Assembly (NCBI RefSeq): GCF_000308595.1
Contig: NZ_BAGA01000081.1
Location: 1 to 64,000, forward strand
DNA: 64,000 nucleotides
Direction of reading: 5' to 3'
From: Nocardia higoensis NBRC 100133
Lineage (GTDB): Bacteria > Actinomycetota > Actinomycetes > Mycobacteriales > Mycobacteriaceae
The position numbers were made by a program, and so were the translations under genes. Of the stretch, positions 8,440 through 17,464 are shown in pieces (the stretch's first letter is position 1; every line of letters starts with the position of its first letter). The notes under the pieces are model-generated. The model was not told where the DNA came from. It was given only the letters and a program-made list of their open reading frames with translations, and searched no databases.

Positions 8440-8465
8440 GAACCCCCGCGGACCGGAAGTCAAAC
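8440..8465 (-). promoter_or_regulatory. Candidate SigF-type promoter of the sigma gene
   Basis: Read on the minus strand: GTTT (8465-8462), 16 bases, then GGGTTC (8445-8440). This is close to the SigF/SigB-family pattern GTTT-N15-17-GGGTA. It lies about 40 bases before the ATG and would make the gene autoregulated. One mismatch in the -10 element keeps this tentative. Confidence 0.35.
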
Positions 8466-8779
8466 AAGCCCCCGCTCGCAGACCGCGGTGGCGATCGTCA
8501 CGGCCATGCCCGAGCGGAATAACGCGCGGTCGGCGGCCTGATGACAACGGGCGGCCGACCCCCTGCGCCGACCGCCCGTGTGCTGGGGTGCGACTCCGGC
8601 GCGAGGCGCGGGACGATCGGTCGGCACGTATCGCTTGCCGCCGCGGCGGATGCGGCCGTGCCGTCCCCTCCGGCCCTGCCCGATACCCCGGCCGGTTCCC
8701 GTCGTGCCGGACGCGACCGTCCTGGCGCGACCCGCACCGCTCCCCCGGGACCGTTCGCTTCCGAACGGCGTAATCGAGT

Positions 8780-8789
8780 GTTGCGCAAC
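8780..8789. promoter_or_regulatory. Palindrome upstream of XRE regulator
   Basis: GTTGCGCAAC is a perfect 10-bp palindrome flanked by direct repeats of GTGTT. It could be an autoregulatory operator for the helix-turn-helix protein that starts at 8865. Evidence is position and symmetry only. Confidence 0.3.
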
Positions 8790-8864
8790 GTGTTATCGAT
8801 GGTCAAACATGTCCGCTGTCCCAATCCGTCCCACTTCGACGCCGCCGAAAGCAGGTGAGGCCCG

Positions 8865-9605
8865 GTGGCCGAATCGCTCCACACGATCGCTCGCTACCTT
8901 CGCGAGCGCCGCCAAGCCGCCGGGATGACCAGGGCCGCGCTGGCCGAGGCTGCCGCCGTCTCCCCGGCGCTCATCCAGAAGATCGAACAGGGCTCGCGCA
9001 CACCCACCCAGGACGCCCTCGCCGCACTGTTCGACGCGCTCGAGGTGCCGCCGACGATGCGCGATCACATCATCGGCCTCACCCTGCCGGCCCGCCTCAC
9101 CGCCTCGATCGCGGCCGAGGCCGAGGTCGTGCGGCCCGCGGATCTGGCTGTTCTGCACAGCATCCCGCACCCGGCCTGCTTCCAATCCCAGCCGACGTTC
9201 GACGTGCTCGCCGCCAACGCGGCCTTCACCCGCTGGTTCCCCGGCTGCGAGGAGGGCACCAACATCATCGAGTGGATGATGTTGCACCCCGCCGCGCGGC
9301 AGTCGCTGCCGCAGTGGCGCAGACAAACCCACCTGCTCGTCTACACCCTGCGCATCATGGGTCCCGGCCTGGTGCCACCCGAGCGGATCGCCGCCATCGT
9401 GCGCCGCTGCGAGGTGGCCCCGGAATGGGAACAGCTGTGGACCACCGAGGTGGCGCCCCGGGACATCCCGCGTCCGACGGTCCTGGTGAACGACCCCGAG
9501 ACCGGGCAGACGCACGAGATGTATGCGGCGAGCTCGAAGTTCGACTTCCCCCGCAGGCGCTGGTGGATGTACACGCTGGTCCCGGTGGCCGCCGCACCCG
9601 CGTAG
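8865..9605 (+). CDS. XRE-family regulator with MmyB-like ligand-binding domain
   Basis: A 246-residue regulator. Residues 5-65 are an XRE helix-turn-helix (IARYLRERRQAAGMTRAALAEAAAVSPALIQKIEQGSRTPTQDALAALFDAL). The rest matches the MmyB-like PAS-type domain seen in actinobacterial regulators: HPACFQSQPTFDVLAANAAFTRWFPG, then an NIIEWMMLHPAAR segment and C-terminal DFPRRRWWMYTLVP. That domain is thought to bind fatty-acid-like ligands and often controls a neighbouring dehydrogenase. Here no such target is adjacent; downstream lies a terminator and a convergent exporter. The GTG start has AGGTGAGG upstream. Confidence 0.82.
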   Translation: MAESLHTIARYLRERRQAAGMTRAALAEAAAVSPALIQKIEQGSRTPTQDALAALFDALEVPPTMRDHIIGLTLPARLTASIAAEAEVVRPADLAVLHSIPHPACFQSQPTFDVLAANAAFTRWFPGCEEGTNIIEWMMLHPAARQSLPQWRRQTHLLVYTLRIMGPGLVPPERIAAIVRRCEVAPEWEQLWTTEVAPRDIPRPTVLVNDPETGQTHEMYAASSKFDFPRRRWWMYTLVPVAAAPA

Positions 9606-9672
9606 TGCCCGGGCCGCACATCTGCGGGCGGCTTCGCCCCGGATGCGGGCCGGATCGGCCGGACGAACGAGC

Positions 9673-9722
9673 GGGGCTCGAAGAACGTTGCGCGGCGATT
9701 CCGCCCACGTTCTTCGAGCCCC
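9673..9722. terminator. Bidirectional terminator, 16-bp perfect stem
   Basis: GGGGCTCGAAGAACGT (9673-9688) pairs exactly with ACGTTCTTCGAGCCCC (9707-9722) across an 18-base loop. It lies between two genes that end toward each other, so it can stop transcription from both sides. Confidence 0.8.
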
Positions 9723-9771
9723 GTTGTTCACTGTTCGGTTGTGACCGACGCGTTGCGCGTCACTGCCGGTG

Positions 9772-11451
9772 TCAGGCTCGGTGGTTCGATGCCGGAACAG
9801 AGGCTTCCTCGACCAGCTCGGCCGGGGTCGCGGGCGCCTTGGCCAGCTGCACTTCGTCATCGGTGAGCGCCTGGTCCGCGGCCTGCTTGCGCATCGGGTC
9901 GTCGGCGGGATCGATGTCGATCGTGGTGCGCAGCGGGCGGTTCGGCAGCAGCAGGGTGGCGAGCAGGGCGACGAAGGTCGCGACCGCGGCGAACAGGAAC
10001 AGCCGGCCCGTGGCGTCGCCGTAGGCGGCGCGGATCACGGCGAGGATCGGCTGGGGCAGCGCCTTGAGGTCGAGATTGCCGCCGCCGGAGGAGGACCCGG
10101 CGGGTACACCCAGCTTCGCCAGGCCGTCGGCCGAGAGGTCGGCCACCCGGGTCGCCAGCACCGAACCCAGCACCGACACACCGATCGCACCACCGAAGGT
10201 CCGGAAGAACGCGACACTGCTGGAGGCGGCGCCGATGTTCTGCACGCTGACGGTGTTCTGCACGGCCAGCACCAGGTTCTGCATCATCATGCCGGTACCC
10301 ATGCCGACGACGGTGATGTAGATACCCACCAGCCACAAGCTGGTGGCGTGGTCGATGGTCGACAGCAGCGCGAAGCCGACGACCATGAGCACCGCGCCGC
10401 CGATCACGAAGGGCTTCCACTTGCCGAAGCGGGTGATCAGCTGACCCGACACCACGGAGGCGACCAGCATGCCGCCGACCATCGGGATGGTCAGGATGCC
10501 CGCGACGGTCGGCGAGTAGGCCCGCGCCGTCTGGTAGTACTGGCCGAGGAAGGTGGTCGCGCCGAACATGCCGATACCGACGGCGATGGAGGCGATGATG
10601 GCCAGACCGGTGGTCCGCTCGGTCACGATCTTCAGCGGGATGATCGGAGCCTTGGCCCGCGACTCCACCCACACGGTGGCGGCCAGCAGCAGCACGCCCG
10701 CGCCGACGTAGAGCGCGGTCTCCTTCGAGGCCCAGCCGTAGTAGCCGGCCTTGCCCGCGAACGACACCCAGATCAGCAGCACCGACACACCGGCGGTGAG
10801 CAGCGTCGCGCCCAGCCAGTCGATGGACACGTCCTGCTTGCGCTCGGTCGGCAGCCGCAGCGTGCGCTGCAGCAGGAACAGGGCGATCACGGCCAACGGC
10901 ACGCAGACGAAGAAGCACCAGCGCCAGCCCAGCGGGCTGTCGACGATCACGCCGCCCAGGATCGGGCCGCCGGACATCGACACGGCCATGACCGCACCCA
11001 TGTAACCGGAGTAACGACCGCGCTCACGCGGCGCGACGATCGAGCCGATGATGGCGACGACCAGCGCGGTCAGGCCGCCCATGCCGACGCCCTGGATCAC
11101 GCGGGCGACCAGCAGCAGATCGACATTGTGCGCGCAGCCCGCCAGCACCGAACCCGCCACGAAGATGACGATCGAGAGCTGGACGAGCAGCTTCTTGTTG
11201 AACAGGTCGGCGAGCTTGCCCCAGATCGGGGTCGACGCCGCGTTGGCCAGCAGCGCGGTGGTGATCACCCACGCGTAGGCGGTCTGCGAACCCTGCAGGT
11301 CACCGATGATGGTCGGCAGCGCGTTCGCGACGATGGTGGTGCTGAGCAACGCGGTGAACAGCGCCGCGAGCAGACCCGTCATCGCCTCGAGCACCTCGCG
11401 ATGGGTCATGGCGTCGGGATCCCGGGTCACCGTCTCCACTGAACTAGACAT
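9772..11451 (-). CDS. EmrB/QacA-type multidrug exporter, MFS DHA2
   Basis: A 559-residue drug:proton antiporter with 14 predicted helices. The first helices contain the DHA2 motif C-like stretch (STTIVANALPTIIGDLQGSQTAYAWVITTALLANAASTPIWGKLADL), and motif A is GKLADLFNKKLL. Antiporter motif PILGGVI and GGPILGG are present. A soluble Gly/Ser-rich loop (SAGLAKLGVPAGSSSGGGNLDL) sits before the last helix, as in this family. The tail is acidic. Its ATG lies inside the end of the MarR gene, so regulator and pump are one operon. Substrate is unknown. Confidence 0.9.
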   Translation of the reverse strand: MSSSVETVTRDPDAMTHREVLEAMTGLLAALFTALLSTTIVANALPTIIGDLQGSQTAYAWVITTALLANAASTPIWGKLADLFNKKLLVQLSIVIFVAGSVLAGCAHNVDLLLVARVIQGVGMGGLTALVVAIIGSIVAPRERGRYSGYMGAVMAVSMSGGPILGGVIVDSPLGWRWCFFVCVPLAVIALFLLQRTLRLPTERKQDVSIDWLGATLLTAGVSVLLIWVSFAGKAGYYGWASKETALYVGAGVLLLAATVWVESRAKAPIIPLKIVTERTTGLAIIASIAVGIGMFGATTFLGQYYQTARAYSPTVAGILTIPMVGGMLVASVVSGQLITRFGKWKPFVIGGAVLMVVGFALLSTIDHATSLWLVGIYITVVGMGTGMMMQNLVLAVQNTVSVQNIGAASSSVAFFRTFGGAIGVSVLGSVLATRVADLSADGLAKLGVPAGSSSGGGNLDLKALPQPILAVIRAAYGDATGRLFLFAAVATFVALLATLLLPNRPLRTTIDIDPADDPMRKQAADQALTDDEVQLAKAPATPAELVEEASVPASNHRA

Positions 11452-11956
11452 CCACTTCCTGACTTTCTCTGGTCACCGGCTTGCCATCGGCCGCGACGGT
11501 GCGGTGTGCGTGCTCGGTCTGTGCGTGCTCGGTCAATGAGTTCCTGAGTTTTTGCATCGCTGTGCAGGCCCGTTCCGCGTCGTCCTCGTCCCATTCGGCG
11601 AGGACCGCCTGCAGTCCCTGCGCCCGGGAGGCTCGGATCCGCTCGAGCAGGGACCGTCCGGAGTCGGTGACCCGGACCAGGGTGGCGCGCCCGTCACTGG
11701 GATCGGGCGAGCGCGCTACGTAGCCGGCGGCGACGAGTTCGGTGACATGCCTGCTCAGCGCGGAGGGGCTGATGCACAGATCGACCGCGAGATCGCCTTG
11801 CCTGCACGAGTCACGTGCGTCGAGGGTGCCGAGCACCCCGATCGCACCGGGCAGCAGCAGGCTCTCGTCGGGATGCGTCAGCGCACCCCGCACAGCCCGC
11901 CCGATCAGATAGAACTCCTTGATCAGATTCTGGGCTGTTTCGGTAGACACCGCCAT
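11444..11956 (-). CDS. MarR-family repressor of the exporter operon
   Basis: A 170-residue winged-helix regulator. The DNA-binding core is GDLAVDLCISPSALSRHVTELVAAGYVARSPDPSDGRATLVRVTDSG, with the wing DPSDGRA typical of MarR. C-terminal helices (ERIRASRAQGLQAVLAEW) would dimerise. ATG 11956 has GGAGG six bases upstream. It is cotranscribed with the exporter (eight-base overlap), and palindromes lie just upstream. The likely mode is repression of the operon that is relieved by a toxic small molecule. Confidence 0.88.
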   Translation of the reverse strand: MAVSTETAQNLIKEFYLIGRAVRGALTHPDESLLLPGAIGVLGTLDARDSCRQGDLAVDLCISPSALSRHVTELVAAGYVARSPDPSDGRATLVRVTDSGRSLLERIRASRAQGLQAVLAEWDEDDAERACTAMQKLRNSLTEHAQTEHAHRTVAADGKPVTRESQEVDV

Positions 11957-11979
11957 CGGAGACCTCCGCGGATCACTTG

Positions 11980-12029
11980 GTTGCAGTAAGCAACTATAAA
12001 TTACTTGCTTTCGCTAATCAAATAGTTCA
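11980..12029 (-). promoter_or_regulatory. Promoter and MarR operator of the exporter operon
   Basis: An AT-rich island. On the minus strand TTGATT, 16 bases, then TTATAG form a plausible promoter. Right beside it lies GTTGC-AGTAA-GCAAC (11980-11994), a perfect inverted repeat. A second repeat, AAGCAA-N11-TTGCTT (11988-12010), overlaps the core promoter. Binding of the adjacent MarR here would block transcription. Confidence 0.5.
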
Positions 12030-12140
12030 TAACGGACATCACACACCCGCCCCGCCGCTCGACCGAGCGACGGGGCGGGGCGGATTCCGAGCATGTCGAC
12101 AGCGGCGAGAGCCGCATCGTCTCGCCGGAGATCGTGGCGG

Positions 12141-12941
12141 TCAGCGACCGGTGAAACGGGGCGGGCGCTTGTCCAGCATCGCGGCGACCGCTTCGTGATG
12201 ATCCTCGGTGGTGTGCGCGATCGCCTGCATCGCCGCGGACAACTCGAGCAGCGACTCCAGCCGCTGATGCTGGCCCTCACGGATCAGGCGCTTGGTCATG
12301 CGCAAGACGTGCGGCGGATTCACCGCCACCCGGGCGGCCAGCGCGTGGGCGGCCGCGAGCAGCTCCTCCCCCGGCACGACCCGGGAGACCAGACCCCATT
12401 CGAGCGCGGTGGCCGCGTCGATGGCATCTCCGGTGAAAGCCATCTCGCTGGCCCTGGCCATTCCGATGGCCCGCGGCAGCAACCAGGCGCCACCATCACC
12501 CGGAATCAGCCCGACCTTGACGAAACTCTCCGCGAACACGGCCTTTTCGGCGGCGATGCGCATATCGCACATCAGCGCCAGATCACAGCCCGCGCCGACG
12601 GCCGGGCCGTTGACCGCGGCGATGGTGGGAATCTCGCAGTCGTACAACGCTTTCGGGATGCGCTGGATACCGTGCCGGTAACCGGGGCGCAGATCGGCCG
12701 GGCCGCCGCCGAACATGCCCGCGCGATCGCGCATGTGCTTGATGTTGCCGCCGGAGGAGAACGCCGGGCCCGCGCCCGTGAGTATCGCCACCCGCACCTC
12801 CGGGTCGGCTTCCGCGGCCGCGATCGCCGCCTCCAGCGCCTCGATCGTCTCCGGCTCGGAAATCGGATTGCGCGCGGACGGATTGTTCAACGTCCACACC
12901 ACGATCGCGCCGTGACGTTCGACGAGGACGGGCTCATTCAT
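12141..12941 (-). CDS. Enoyl-CoA hydratase/isomerase family protein
   Basis: A 266-residue crotonase-fold enzyme. ATG 12941 (MNEPVLVERHGAIVVWTLNNP) is preceded by AGGGGT; the longer frame lacks family homology. Oxyanion-hole motifs are GAGPAFSSGGNIKHM and NGPAVGAGCDLALMCDMRIA. The active-site region is AESFVKVGLIPGDGGAWLLPR, where the usual second acidic residue position is shifted, so hydratase versus isomerase activity is uncertain. It probably acts in beta-oxidation or degradation of a CoA-linked acid. It stands alone between two regulator regions. Confidence 0.88.
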   Translation of the reverse strand: MNEPVLVERHGAIVVWTLNNPSARNPISEPETIEALEAAIAAAEADPEVRVAILTGAGPAFSSGGNIKHMRDRAGMFGGGPADLRPGYRHGIQRIPKALYDCEIPTIAAVNGPAVGAGCDLALMCDMRIAAEKAVFAESFVKVGLIPGDGGAWLLPRAIGMARASEMAFTGDAIDAATALEWGLVSRVVPGEELLAAAHALAARVAVNPPHVLRMTKRLIREGQHQRLESLLELSAAMQAIAHTTEDHHEAVAAMLDKRPPRFTGR

Positions 12942-13168
12942 TGGCACCCCTAGTGGTTTGTCTACCTGCGGCCAGGCCCCCTCGGACCGGACGTCCGGCG
13001 CCGGGGCCGCGTCAGGATAACGCGCGGCGATCGCACCACGGCTCACGCGCAGGCCGGTCAGGCCGTGCCGAAACCCCGCGATCACCGCGGCCTTCGAGTC
13101 GGCGACGGGCAGCCGAGTCAGGCCGAGCAGCCGTCTCCTCCGGCAACCGTCGGCGCGTGGGCAGCCGG

Positions 13169-13762
13169 CTAACTGCCGGAGGCCGGCCCAGCGGTGGTGG
13201 CCGATCCGTCACCGGCGGCCGGGAGATCCGAGTCCGAAGCGGAAGCCGATTCCGAGCGGGCATCCGGCCGGGGCCAAGGACGCCGATCCAGGCGTTCCAG
13301 GCCGGTGTTGAAGCGGCGTAGGTATTCGGCGAACGCCGCGACATCCTCGGGCGACCAGTCCGCGAGCGCACGACCCAGCGCGCGGATATTGCGCTCGCGG
13401 ACTTCCTCGAGCCGGGCCGCGCCCTCCTCGGTGATGCGGAACTTGCGGGCCAGCCCGCCGTCGGGGTCGGGGATGCGCTCGATCAGGCCCGCACCCATCA
13501 TGGCGGTGGTCTGGCGGTGCAGCGTGGAGGTGTCCAGGCCGAAGGCGTCGCTGAGTTCGCCGACCGACATCGGCCCCTGCATCCGCACCCGGTGCAGCAC
13601 GATGTACGCGCTGCGATCGAGCGGGCCACCCCGGCGCGCGACGCCGGCCAGGCTGTGGCGACCGAGCAGCATCGTCTCGAACTCCACCGCATCGGTGGCC
13701 GTGCGCGAACGGCGGGCTGGGTCCTCGGCGTGTTCTCCGGGTGTCATCGCACCGTCCTGCAC
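13169..13762 (-). CDS. MarR-family regulator, divergent from an exporter
   Basis: A 197-residue regulator. The winged helix is MSVGELSDAFGLDTSTLHRQTTAMMGAGLIERIPDPDGGLARKFRITEEGAARLEEVRERN. The C-terminal 35 residues are Ser/Ala/Asp-rich and probably disordered. GTG 13762 (with TGGGAG upstream) or ATG 13747 may be the start. It is transcribed away from the MFS exporter at 13971, and palindromes lie between them, so it most likely represses that pump and itself. Confidence 0.85.
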   Translation of the reverse strand: MQDGAMTPGEHAEDPARRSRTATDAVEFETMLLGRHSLAGVARRGGPLDRSAYIVLHRVRMQGPMSVGELSDAFGLDTSTLHRQTTAMMGAGLIERIPDPDGGLARKFRITEEGAARLEEVRERNIRALGRALADWSPEDVAAFAEYLRRFNTGLERLDRRPWPRPDARSESASASDSDLPAAGDGSATTAGPASGS

Positions 13763-13893
13763 CGGTCTGCTCCCACCGCGACCTCCCCTGCCATGTCGTG
13801 TCCCGCTGTATCGTCGCGCATCGCGGTGCCGGGCGTGGCGCTTTCCTCGGCCACGGCGTCCGATACGTCCGTTTCAGGCCGATAAGCAGCCAT

Positions 13894-13912
13894 TTTGCAC
13901 TATGCAAAGCAT
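13894..13912. promoter_or_regulatory. Overlapping palindromes in the MarR/MFS divergent region
   Basis: TTTGCA-CTA-TGCAAA (13894-13908) is a perfect palindrome, and ATGC-AAA-GCAT (13902-13912) overlaps it. They sit about 60-75 bases before the exporter start and are AT-rich against the local background. They are good candidates for the operator of the adjacent MarR protein. Confidence 0.5.
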
Positions 13913-13970
13913 GTGTATCCTGCATCGGTCGCGAGATCGCGCGCAGTCAGTTCTGTCATGAGGAGATCCG

Positions 13971-15410
13971 GTGCCCCCAGTTACCCATGGGCGAAGCGAA
14001 TTCATCGTCGCCGCGCTCGCCGCGGGCGGTATCGTCGCCGCGCTGATGCAGACCCTGGTCGTGCCGCTCATCGGCGAGCTGCCGCGCATCCTGAACACCT
14101 CGGCGTCCAATGCCTCCTGGGTGATCACGGTGACCCTGCTGGTCGGCGCGGTCGCCACACCGATCACCGGGCGCCTCGGCGATCTCTACGGCAAGAAGCG
14201 CATGCTGCTGATCTGCATCGTCCCGCTGTTCCTCGGCCCGCTGGTGTGCGCGGCCTCCTCCTCGGTGGTGCCGATGATCGTCGGCCGCGGCCTGCAGGGC
14301 ATCGGCGCGGGCATCATCCCGCTGGGCATCAGCGTCATGCGCGACGTGCTGCCCGCCGAACGCCTGGGCAGCTCCATCGCGGTGATGAGCGCCTCGCTGG
14401 GCATCGGCGGCGCGCTCGGCCTGCCGATCTCGGCCGCGGTCGTGCAGTACACCAGCTGGCGGATCATGTTCCTCGGCGTCGCGGTGCTGGTCGCGGTCGT
14501 CGCCGCGGGCGTGTGGTTCCTGGTGCCGAACGCGGAGCCGAAGGGCACCGGCGGCTTCGACCCCCTCGGTGCGATCGGCATCGGCATCACCCTGGTGTGC
14601 CTGCTGCTCGCGGTGTCCAAGGGCGGGGACTGGGGCTGGACCAGCACGACCACGCTGAGCCTGTTCGCCGGCGCCGCCGTCGCGCTGGCCTTCTGGCTGT
14701 GGTGGGAACTGCGCCTCGACGACCCGCTGATCGACCTGCGGGTCGCCGCCCGGCGCCCGGTACTGCTGACCAACGCTGCCTCCGTGGTGATCGGCTTCGG
14801 CATGTACGCCCAGTCGCTGATCCTGCCGCAGCTGCTGCAACTGCCCACCGCGACCGGATACGGACTCGGGCAGTCCATGCTGGCGATGGGTCTGTGGATG
14901 TTCCCCGGCGGCCTGGTGATGATGGCCGTCTCGCCGATCGGCGCCCGCATCTCGGCACGCTACGGCCCGAAGATCACCCTCGTCGCGGGCAGCCTGGTGA
15001 TCGCGGCCGGCTACGGCGTCTCGATGATCCTGATGGGATCGGCGCCGGGTCTGCTGGTGGTGACATGCGTGTCCAGCGCCGGTGTCGGCCTGGCCTACGG
15101 CGCGATGCCCGCGCTGATCATGTCCTCGGTGCCGCTGTCGGAAACGGCCTCCGCCAACAGTTTCAACACCCTCATGCGCTCGGTGGGCACCACCACCTCG
15201 GCCGCGGTGATCGGCGTGGTGCTCGCGCAGATGACCACGCAGTTCGGCGGGCACGCCATTCCGACCGAGGCCGGTTTCCGCACCGGCCTGCTGCTCGGCT
15301 GCGGTGTCGCCGTGGTCGCGGCGCTGGTCGCGCTGGGAATTCCGGGCAAGCCGAAGACCGCGGCGGCGAGCCAGGCGCCCGTCGGCGAACCCGCCCGCAG
15401 CCGGGCCTGA
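13971..15410 (+). CDS. MFS multidrug exporter (DHA2-like)
   Basis: A 479-residue major-facilitator exporter with 12-14 helices. Motif C-type sequence is MQTLVVPLIGELPRILNTSASNASWVITVTLLVGAVATPITGRLGDLYGKKRML. Motif A is RLGDLYGKKRM and the antiporter stretch is GIGGALGLPISAAVVQ. The protein sits in the cytoplasmic membrane and would export a toxic compound using the proton gradient. It starts at GTG 13971 after AGGAG (about 13957-13963). It is divergent from a MarR gene that likely controls it. The tail is short and basic. Confidence 0.88.
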   Translation: MPPVTHGRSEFIVAALAAGGIVAALMQTLVVPLIGELPRILNTSASNASWVITVTLLVGAVATPITGRLGDLYGKKRMLLICIVPLFLGPLVCAASSSVVPMIVGRGLQGIGAGIIPLGISVMRDVLPAERLGSSIAVMSASLGIGGALGLPISAAVVQYTSWRIMFLGVAVLVAVVAAGVWFLVPNAEPKGTGGFDPLGAIGIGITLVCLLLAVSKGGDWGWTSTTTLSLFAGAAVALAFWLWWELRLDDPLIDLRVAARRPVLLTNAASVVIGFGMYAQSLILPQLLQLPTATGYGLGQSMLAMGLWMFPGGLVMMAVSPIGARISARYGPKITLVAGSLVIAAGYGVSMILMGSAPGLLVVTCVSSAGVGLAYGAMPALIMSSVPLSETASANSFNTLMRSVGTTTSAAVIGVVLAQMTTQFGGHAIPTEAGFRTGLLLGCGVAVVAALVALGIPGKPKTAAASQAPVGEPARSRA

Positions 15411-15520
15411 GGACGCGCCCGCCCTCGGTTCAACGTTTCGCCAACCCTCGCCGGGCATAGTGAGCCACATCACGGTCGAGCACCGTGGATGCATCCGGAC
15501 TCAGCGAGGAGTGACCCGCC

Positions 15521-17038
15521 ATGATCTATGCCAAGCCGGGAACCGAGGGCAGCGTCGCCGACTACGCCGCCCGCTACGACAACTTCATCGGCGGCGACTG
15601 GAAGCCGCCGGTGGAGGGCCGCTACTTCGAGAACCCCTCACCGGTCGACGGTCAGGTGTTCACCGAGGTCGCCCGTTCCTCGGCCGCCGACGTCGAACTG
15701 GCCCTCGACGCCGCGCACGGCGCCGCCGACGCCTGGGGTGCCACCTCGGCGAGCGAGCGCGCCAACATCCTCAACAAGATCGCCGACCGCATCGAGGCCA
15801 ACCTCGAGTCCCTCGCCGTCGCCGAGACCTGGGAGAACGGCAAGCCGGTCCGCGAGACGCTGGCCGCGGACCTGCCGCTGGCCGTCGACCACTTCCGCTA
15901 CTTCGCCGGCGCGGTACGCGCCCAGGAGGGCGGCATCAGCGAGGTCGACAACGACACCATCGCCTACCACTTCCACGAGCCGCTGGGCGTGGTCGGCCAG
16001 ATCATCCCGTGGAACTTCCCGATCCTGATGGCGACCTGGAAGCTGGCTCCGGCGCTGGCCGCGGGCAACGCGGTGGTGCTCAAGCCCGCCGAGCAGACCC
16101 CGGCCTCGATCCTGAAGGTCGTCGAACTCGTCGCCGACCTGCTGCCGCCCGGCGTGCTCAATGTGGTGAACGGCTTCGGCATCGAGACCGGCAAACCGCT
16201 GGCTTCCAGCCCGCGGGTGGCGAAGGTCGCCTTCACCGGCGAGACCACGACCGGCAGGCTGATCATGCAGTACGCCAGCGAGAACATCATCCCGGTGACC
16301 CTCGAACTCGGCGGCAAGAGCCCCAACATCTTCCTGCCGGACGTGACCGCCGCCGACGACGCCTACCTCGACAAGGCCGTCGAAGGGTTCGTGATGTTCG
16401 CGCTCAACCAGGGCGAGGTCTGCACCTGTCCTTCGCGCGCGCTCATCCACTCCTCCATCTACGACGAGTTCATGGCCCGCTGCGTGGAGCGCACCAAGGC
16501 CATCGTCAGCGGCAACCCGCTCGACGACGCCACCATGATCGGCGCCCAGGCCAGCAACGACCAGTACGAGAAGATCCTGTCCTACATCGACATCGGCCGT
16601 CAGGAAGGCGCCGAGATCCTCACCGGCGGCGGCCCGCGCAAGGTCGACGGCCTCGAGAACGGCTACTACGTCGAGCCGACGATCTTCAAGGGCCGCAACG
16701 ACATGCGCATCTTCCAGGAGGAGATCTTCGGCCCTGTCGTCTCGGTCACCACCTTCGACACCGTCGAGGAGGCGATCTCGATCGCCAACGACACCCTCTA
16801 CGGCCTGGGCGCGGGCGTGTGGACGCGCGACATGAACACCGCCTACCGGCTGGGCCGCGCCATCAAGGCGGGCCGGGTGTGGACCAACTGCTATCACGCC
16901 TACCCGGCGCACGCGGCGTTCGGCGGCTACAAGAAGTCCGGCATCGGGCGCGAGAACCACAAGATGATGCTCGATCACTACCAGCAGACCAAGAACCTGC
17001 TGGTGAGCTACTCCCCGGACAAGCTCGGATTCTTCTGA
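15521..17038 (+). CDS. NAD-dependent aldehyde dehydrogenase
   Basis: A 505-residue ALDH-superfamily enzyme oxidising an aldehyde to its acid. The cofactor region has [25 protein letters not shown]; the general base Glu is in [10 protein letters not shown], and the nucleophile Cys (about residue 301) is in [12 protein letters not shown]-terminal [48 protein letters not shown] is typical of the acetaldehyde/ExaC-like group. GAGGAG precedes the ATG. It is directly followed by a DUF779 gene, the same order as Rv0458-Rv0459 in M. tuberculosis. Confidence 0.92.
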   Translation: MIYAKPGTEGSVADYAARYDNFIGGDWKPPVEGRYFENPSPVDGQVFTEVARSSAADVELALDAAHGAADAWGATSASERANILNKIADRIEANLESLAVAETWENGKPVRETLAADLPLAVDHFRYFAGAVRAQEGGISEVDNDTIAYHFHEPLGVVGQIIPWNFPILMATWKLAPALAAGNAVVLKPAEQTPASILKVVELVADLLPPGVLNVVNGFGIETGKPLASSPRVAKVAFTGETTTGRLIMQYASENIIPVTLELGGKSPNIFLPDVTAADDAYLDKAVEGFVMFALNQGEVCTCPSRALIHSSIYDEFMARCVERTKAIVSGNPLDDATMIGAQASNDQYEKILSYIDIGRQEGAEILTGGGPRKVDGLENGYYVEPTIFKGRNDMRIFQEEIFGPVVSVTTFDTVEEAISIANDTLYGLGAGVWTRDMNTAYRLGRAIKAGRVWTNCYHAYPAHAAFGGYKKSGIGRENHKMMLDHYQQTKNLLVSYSPDKLGFF

Positions 17039-17442
17039 TGCCCGAACGCGTCGAGCGGGTCGCGCTGACCGAGGCCGCGATCGAACTGCTGACCCGGCTG
17101 ACCGCGCGGCACGGCCCGCTCATGTTCCATCAGTCCGGCGGATGCTGCGACGGCAGCGCGCCGATGTGCTACCCGCGCGGGGAATTCCGCGTCGGAGCCT
17201 CCGACGTGCTGCTCGGGGAAGTGGGCGGCGACATCCCGTTCTGGATGAGTGCCGACCAGTACGAGTACTGGAAGCACACCCATCTCACCATCGACGTGGT
17301 GCCGGGTCGGGGCAGCGGGTTCTCGGTGGAGGCGCCCGAAGGGGTGCGTTTCCTCATCCGCTCGCGACTGCTCACCGACGGCGAGGCCGTACAACTCGCC
17401 GCCGAGGCGCCGCCGCGCACCGGCGCGGACGTGTCGGGCTGA
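17038..17442 (+). CDS. DUF779 protein, partner of the aldehyde dehydrogenase
   Basis: A 134-residue protein. Its ATG shares one base with the dehydrogenase stop (TGATG), so the genes are coupled. DUF779 hallmarks are LMFHQSGGCCDGSAPMCY, with three close cysteines, followed by DVLLGEVGGDIPFWMSADQYEYWKHTHLTIDVVPGRGSGFSVEAPEGVRFLIRSR. The cysteines and histidines suggest a metal or redox site, but its biochemical role is not settled as far as I know. The conserved pairing suggests that it supports, matures or regulates the dehydrogenase. A longer open frame hides the true start. Confidence 0.88.
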   Translation: MPERVERVALTEAAIELLTRLTARHGPLMFHQSGGCCDGSAPMCYPRGEFRVGASDVLLGEVGGDIPFWMSADQYEYWKHTHLTIDVVPGRGSGFSVEAPEGVRFLIRSRLLTDGEAVQLAAEAPPRTGADVSG

Positions 17443-17464
17443 GCGGATCGGCGGCCCGGCGCGA

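Larger units (their letters stand above)
8399..8864. other. 466-bp divergent intergenic region
   Basis: No convincing gene: the small frames here lack ribosome sites and family motifs. It holds the candidate SigF promoter near the left end and the palindrome GTTGCGCAAC (8780-8789) 75 bases before the XRE regulator. The middle part shows nothing I can name. Confidence 0.4.

Noticed and set aside
9769..11442. A 557-codon frame on the plus strand
   Set aside because: It is antisense to the MFS exporter. Its His/Gly/Arg/Asp-rich composition is what the opposite strand of a GC-rich membrane gene gives.
15304..17037. Long frame running through the aldehyde dehydrogenase into DUF779
   Set aside because: Only the part after 17038 is protein-like; the rest is a shifted shadow of the dehydrogenase.
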